A DNA stretch of 64,000 nt from Schistosoma mansoni (Eukaryota; Platyhelminthes; Trematoda; Strigeidida; Schistosomatidae): positions 496,001 to 560,000 of the forward strand of contig NW_017386057.1 of assembly GCF_000237925.1 (NCBI RefSeq). Direction: 5' to 3'. The notes under the pieces are model-generated. The model was given only the letters and a program-made list of their open reading frames with translations. It did not search any database and had not been told where the DNA came from. Positions 59,114-64,000 of this stretch are shown piece by piece. The position numbers and the translations under genes are program-made. Every line of letters starts with the position of its first letter. The first letter of the stretch is position 1.

Positions 59114-61692
59114 GTAAGTTAAACGATTTTATAGTTTACTTATATTACAGGTTCTGTACTCGACAACGACAAATAAAACCCGGGGAACTTGCGCACTGGT
59201 TAGAACCAAGTTCTGTCAAGATAAACCCATATGGAATGACTGCAGTTATTTACACTGGAGATCTAAACCATTCTCTGTCACTGGATATTACCTATAATCA
59301 ACACTCCATCTTCCATGTACTCATTAATGAATTGACAGATGAGTATAGAAGGTTTCGCGTACCTACAGGAGACGTTTTGCTAAGCGTTCAAAAGGCCCCT
59401 GTCAGGTCTGTATTTGCTGAGGATAGTTTAGTGTTGGATGGACAGTCTGGACACAAGGCAGTCGTGTATTATAACCCTTTTCATATCGATTTTTTGCTGA
59501 ATGATGTTGTTGTAGCATCAGCAAATAAGAGAAGCCTTTTAAATTTTGAACATCAAAGGAAAAAACCTATTATCAGTAAAAATTCAGTATCTCAAAATGA
59601 CAACCATACGCTACCAAGTGAAAATCATGAGGTTGATATTTCTGCTGTAAAAAGTTCCGAAGATTCTTCAGGAAATACAGGTGTATCAAAAGACTCTACT
59701 ACCGATGAGGACAAGGAAAATGAAAAACAAGATCATGTAGGTACAGAGCACTCAGCTCCTGAAGAGCAGTCATGGTCAGAATATTTCAAGGAACATCTTG
59801 ACACAAGACCTCACGGCTTAAACTCCATCTCAATGGATTTCGATTTTCAGGGATTTAGTCATGTCTATGGGATCCCAGAACATGCCGATGGATTCGTCTT
59901 GAAATCTACAAGTGACGGCGACCCTTATAGACTCTATAACCTTGATGTATTTGAATATGAGGTCTATAATAAAATGGCCTTATATGGTTCCGTCCCTGTT
60001 ATGTGGGGGCACAATCAAAACAATACTGTAGGTGTCTTGTGGCTTAATCCGTCGGAAACATGGGTCGATATTGATTACTCAAACTCAAAAAACAGCGGAA
60101 TATTTTCCGGTTTCTTCTCGAAAAAACCAGAGAAATCTTCAGTACAAACGAGGTGGATGTCTGAGTCCGGCTTAGTAGATTTGTATGTGTTTATGAGTAG
60201 TACTCCATCTGATGCAATGCGTTCTTATGCTAGTGTGGTAGGTACCACCAAGTTACCACCCCTGTTTGCAATTGGTTATCATCAGTGTAGATGGAACTAC
60301 AATGATGAAGCTGATTTACTTTCTGTAGACAAACATTTTGATGAATACGAAATGCCTGTTGATGTTTTGTGGTTAGACATTGAACACACTGATGGTAAGC
60401 GTTATTTTACTTGGGATAGAACCAAATTTCCAAATCCAAAAGAAATGGTTGATAAACTGAACGTTAAAGGTCGAAAGCTCGTTACTGTTGTTGATCCTCA
60501 TATTAAACGTGACCCGAATTGGCCTTTATTCAGGTAATTTTACCACTTTTTACCATTTCATGAAAACTGTCTATGTATGATTCCTTTAAACACAAAGTTC
60601 TGTGGGTAAATTTCCCCCACTACAATGGAGATTTTACTGAATCTTTGACAGAATTGCTTTCTCGCTAATTAGGTGATAAAAACTGTCAAATCTCAAGTGT
60701 GTAATTATGTCAAAACAATTGCATCCGAGAATTGCAGATAGGGAAGAAGTTTTTAGTCCTGTTACAAAGATTTTGTTTATGTCTATCTGAGACGTTTATA
60801 AACTCCATGGTGTCTGTGATGGCCCTCTTGATATTGCATATATAAAACCTACTTTATAATATATCAAACATTTTCTTAGACATTGATATCTGAAACAATA
60901 CTGGCTAGTTTATTTTCAGTTTCCTGTCTTGATCCTATATTAATTAACTTTGCTACAGTCCTACAGTTTATTTAAATTCATATTTTTGACTCATGGTTCT
61001 GGAAACATGTTTAGTAGTCAAACTGTCATACATTATTGTTAGATGATATTGAAATGGTTCCACAAAGGGTATTGAACATATAGGAAGTTTCTCAAGCATC
61101 TAAGTTATCGTTCTCTCAAAGAGAGATAATAATAAGTGAAAATTTTTAGGTAAAGAAACCTGTAAGTGTAGTCGTTAGTCATATTTTGGACACGGATGTT
61201 GGTGCAAATAATAAAATAAAAGAAAAACTCACCAAGTACTGTCATCTGATATTAATTTTGTATGGAACTAGTTTATATCCAGAAACTAAATTAACCCATT
61301 CTTCCAACCCGTTTGCATAAATGAAGCTACCAGTAAATTATCTGGCATTAGAGTGGATGTATTAATCAGTGTTAAACATTTCTTTGTATTGCGAACATAA
61401 ACGCATCATTCTGACGAATAATTTTTTAATTAATAGAAACCTCTTCGTTTAATCTTTTCTTAGTAATTCCCAAAATAATGGGATTTTCGTCAAAACTAGA
61501 GATGGGACCGAATTTGATGGTTGGTGTTGGCCTGGATCTAGTGCGTGGCCTGATTTCACTGATAAATCTGTTCAGCAGTGGTGGTCAAATCTATTCCTTA
61601 CTTATGAGCCTGTTTGCAAAGATTCCATGTTTACCTGGAATGATATGGGTGAACCATCAGTTTTTAATGGCCCTGAAGTTACTATGCATAAA
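59016..61692 (+). CDS. GANAB: Glucosidase II alpha subunit (GH31), N-terminal 570 residues; continues past window
   Basis: Exons 59016-59113, 59151-60533 and 61464-61692 join in frame with GT..AG introns. In the ER lumen, glucosidase II (alpha with a PRKCSH-type beta subunit) trims the two inner alpha-1,3-glucoses from N-glycans and controls the calnexin/calreticulin cycle. Seen here: an N-terminal signal peptide; VDRANFKTCDQSSFCTRQRQ and IKPGE, the cysteine-containing opening of the family; the N-terminal beta-sandwich with HGLNSISMDFDFQGFSHVYG; the start of the catalytic barrel with DVLWLDIEHTDGKRYFTWD; and the nucleophile segment FTWNDMGEPSVFNGPEVTM (Asp554). An acidic, Ser-rich insert lies at about residues 170-230. 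The G in DMGE replaces the usual N. The acid/base part and C-terminus lie beyond the last exon found; the final intron runs to the window end. Confidence 0.93.
59151..60533 (+). CDS. GANAB: GANAB exon 2
   Basis: Acceptor ATTACAG. The first G completes a Ser codon and FCTRQRQIKPGE follows. Ends HIKRDPNWPLF plus two bases at donor CAG|GTAATT. Contains the N-terminal domain and the first strands of the GH31 barrel, including LWLDIEH (Asp at about residue 442). Confidence 0.93.
60534..61463. other. GANAB: GANAB intron 2
   Basis: AT-rich, 930 bp, no recognised repeat. Confidence 0.8.
61464..61692 (+). CDS. GANAB: GANAB exon 3, nucleophile motif
   Basis: Acceptor TTCTTAG. Encodes NSQNNGIFVKTRDGTEFDGW, CWPGSSAWPDF and FTWNDMGEPSVFNGPEVTM, ending HK at donor AAA|GTAAGG, phase 0. 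Nucleophile Asp codon at 61642-61644; GGT (Gly) at 61648-61650. Confidence 0.93.
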
Positions 61693-62574
61693 GTAAGGAG
61701 GCCACTCTAGTTTGTGTACTATTGTCTTTAACCTTGGCCACGGCTTGCACAAACTGGAATATGTGTTGTAAATATTTACCTATTCTCTTTAATACTGTTT
61801 TTACTTCGTATATTGTAGGACATCTATATAGGTCATTGCTCAGACATGGGTTGGAGTCTCTGTCTGAATAGGTTGGATTTGTAATTAAGATCAAGTATCA
61901 CTTTGAATTCGGTTTAAGCCATAGCTTTAAATATTTTCCAGAATTAAGATGACAATAGTTTCATAACTAGTTGAATTGTGTAAAAATGTGAACTGATGAT
62001 ATTTTCGTACTAGAATGAGGACATCGCCGTATTCATCTTTTGAAATGTCCCACATGATTTATGTGAAAACAGTTTAGGTATATCTTATAGTTTAATCAAC
62101 TGACTACCGCCACACTATAGAACTTATCAAAGAGTGAGATAAGTAGTAAGTAAATAACAGTAAAGTAGTCGTTTGATTCACCACTACTACAAGTTGTAAG
62201 GGTTAAAGGAAGCCTAAAAACTCCCTAATTAAATCTTGTCAAAACTCAAACCATCATAACTCATGAAACCTCCTAAATAAGTGGTAGACAAGGCCAACTG
62301 ATTAGTCTTCTGCTGTCGAGATACATGATGACACAAACCGTCTTGGGGACATTAAATTCAAAGAGAAAGAAACACATCTTGTACAGTATCGCAACGTCAC
62401 TTGAGACGTTTAAAGGTTCACCCCTCTCATAAGCTATCAGTAACCAAATGTATACCTTCTGTGTACATCACATCGTTGAAACGCTTTAGGTAAATAAATA
62501 CCTGAGAAATCAGGCAAAAGTTGCTCATACAAGGATGTTCACAAAGTTATGTTGAAATGTGGATAGTGGACATC

Positions 62575-62665
62575 TTCGACAGAGCAGTGACTTAGTGGTC
62601 AAAGCACCTGACTTCCAAATATTATATAGCTGGTTCCAGCTTTGGTCTAACTACTTTAGTCTCAA
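62575..62665 (+). repeat. tRNA-like SINE remnant
   Basis: GTGACTTAGTGGTCAAAGCA followed by CTGACTTCCAAATATTATAT and a B-box-like GGTTCCAGC. Same layout as 21795-21910. Confidence 0.45.
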
Positions 62666-62719
62666 AAGTCAACTTTTATACAAACTGTAACTTGAAGCTG
62701 AGTGTATGAAAGTGCACTC

Positions 62720-63215
62720 GAAAGAACAGTGAAATCAACTATCAAAGAATTGACGGACACTACTTAATCCTACAAAGTTCTCTGGTAAAGAGCTTTAAGC
62801 AAAGTGCACGCCATTTATAATGACGAAAACGTTTTATAGAGCCTCTTGACTGACAAAGTTTGATGGTAACGTCAAGTTAAATGATTCGTCAACAGCTGTC
62901 AATGATGGAAAACTCGAAAATAACGCAAATCCATCTTTTGTGGGCATTCCATTGTTAATTTGTGAACAGTATTAAATTTAGGATGAAGAGGTTAGGTTTC
63001 ACAGGTATAGACCATAACTGCTCTCAATAAAGCGTTGTAAGCCCAACCTTTAACAGCCAGACTAACATCAGAATGGCACCAAAGACGACCCAGATAGGCA
63101 CAAGCTGTCTTGGTTTTTACTGTTTATAGATTGATCTCATCTACAGAGCAACCACATGCACTTAAAAAACAACTCAGATACACGAACTTTTTAACTATGT
63201 GCAACCGCTCATCAC
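62720..63215 (-). mobile_element. RTE-like LINE fragment, C-terminal region of ORF2
   Basis: Minus strand: FVYLSCFLSACGCSVDEINL, then TACAYLGRLWCHSDVSLAVK, GWAYNALLRAVMVYTCET, then RVFHHQQLL-like residues. This is a worn version of the FTYLGS..DEI..RI..AR.AF.NLRHLW..R.ISL..KGRVY...VR.VLLYGCETW block of RTE-like LINEs, probably the family at 4770-6170. 5'-truncated and decayed. It lies antisense in a GANAB intron. Confidence 0.65.
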
Positions 63216-63221
63216 AACAGT

Positions 63222-64000
63222 AAATTCATACGCCGCTTGTTCCCTCAAGATCCTGAAGTCCATGTGCACCATTAGTTTGGAATCAGGGTTTTCCAAATCT
63301 CCTAGGTGAATTCGTGCCCCCAAATGACCTGGTACGTCCGAGAGTGGGGAGAGTCCACTCTCCCTCTCGAAATGCTCTCACACGGCCACGCGAATATATA
63401 GCCTCTGCCAGGGAAGTCCTACTCACTGCCTTCTCGTGGCGGGGGTGTTGTTTACGAAATTGAGAGGACGAAAAGTGAATGTCCAGCACTTTACCCGGTT
63501 GGTGGACACGGAAAGTCCACCTAGGGCAGTTGGAAAACCCTGATTCCAAACCAATGGTGCACATGGGCTCCAGTTCCCTGAGGGAACAAATGGCGTATGA
63601 ATCAATCGTTGGTCACCGGCTACCATGGGACTGTATCTCCTCACGATGCTCCACTGCCTTGTGGATCAGATCTTCAGGTCAAAGGCTCGGGGTGTGGCCC
63701 CCTAAGAAAACCACCTGCTTCAGTTTGGGCATCTGGGCAATATCATAGCCCTCACACAAATTAAATGAGATTTGTGTGGCGCATATTTATCTGGTGCCTC
63801 TTTGTACCCATATTTATGTGTTTAGATAAATATAAATAACCCTCCGTATCCATCAACCCTGTTAAAGCACCGGACATTCGTCCTCTCAACTTCGTAAAAA
63901 CATCATGGCGAGAAGGCAGTGAGTAGGACATCCTTGACAGTAGCTGTATACGCGTGAGAGCATTTCGAGAGAGAGATTTGACTCTTCCCACCCTCGGCCG
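63222..64000. mobile_element. 0.5-kb repeat inserted into another copy of its own family
   Basis: Outer copy, plus orientation: 63222-63314, interrupted, resuming at 63839-64000. Inner copy, minus orientation: about 63315-63838. The outer halves meet at the spot where copy 2 reads CTAGGTGGACTTTCCGTG, so the inner copy split it. The inner copy gives the fullest unit (about 520 bp), from an A/T-rich TATTTATCTAAACAC end to CCAGGTCATTTGGGGG. No obvious target duplication. Confidence 0.8.

Larger units (their letters stand above)
61693..64000. other. GANAB: GANAB intron 3, running off the window
   Basis: No further exon found. It contains a tRNA-like repeat (62575-62665), a LINE tail (62720-63215) and a nested repeat (63222-64000). 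61693-62574 shows nothing recognisable. Confidence 0.7.

Noticed and set aside
59083-59150. Met at 59083 as the GANAB start
   Set aside because: It lies in a different frame from the SVDRANFKTC segment and runs through the 37-bp intron. The ATG at 59016 gives a signal peptide and joins in frame.

Overview
The window looks like nuclear DNA of a blood fluke (genus Schistosoma; the species cannot be told from here). It is AT-rich, with long repeat-filled introns beside very short 5' introns (37 and 47 bp). It carries tRNA-derived SINEs with hammerhead ribozymes, RTE-like and CR1-like LINEs, a Penelope-like scrap and a compact LTR element, a repeat mix I associate with schistosomes. Protein naming rests on family recall, not on a search. 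Splice junctions were worked out by hand and all keep the reading frame.

Three host genes are supported. (1) Minus strand, 27255 down to 10492: an atypical PP2C (PPM) family phosphatase related to Drosophila CG9801, five exons, with its first exon(s) not found. (2) Plus strand, 39894-45527: a complete four-exon tetratricopeptide protein of 765 residues resembling TTC16. A 200-base assembly gap lies in its last intron, but the frame crosses that intron without any missing exon. (3) Plus strand, from 59016 past the window end: the N-terminal 570 residues of ER glucosidase II alpha (GANAB, GH31). Its first exon encodes a signal peptide in a different frame from the long second exon, and its nucleophile motif reads D-M-G-E instead of the usual D-M-N-E.

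The rest is mobile and repeat DNA. 1-10.5 kb holds a SINE with an apparently intact hammerhead beside a large hairpin, an RTE-like LINE, a 0.5-kb interspersed repeat and an LTR-like sequence. The PP2C introns hold decayed SINEs and a Penelope-like fragment. 27.3-39.9 kb, between the two divergent genes, holds a small hairpin, a gag-only LTR element, a LINE tail, paired repeats and a perfect 423-bp inverted repeat. 47.8-57 kb is a LINE graveyard: an RTE-like LINE in two opposed pieces, a nearly full-length decayed CR1-like LINE and another LINE tail. The end of the window, inside a GANAB intron, has a copy of the 0.5-kb repeat inserted into another copy of the same family.

The three genes have no obvious functional link. 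The best candidates for novelty are the D-M-G-E substitution, the perfect inverted repeat, the compact LTR element with an open gag-like frame, and the set of hammerhead-bearing SINEs.
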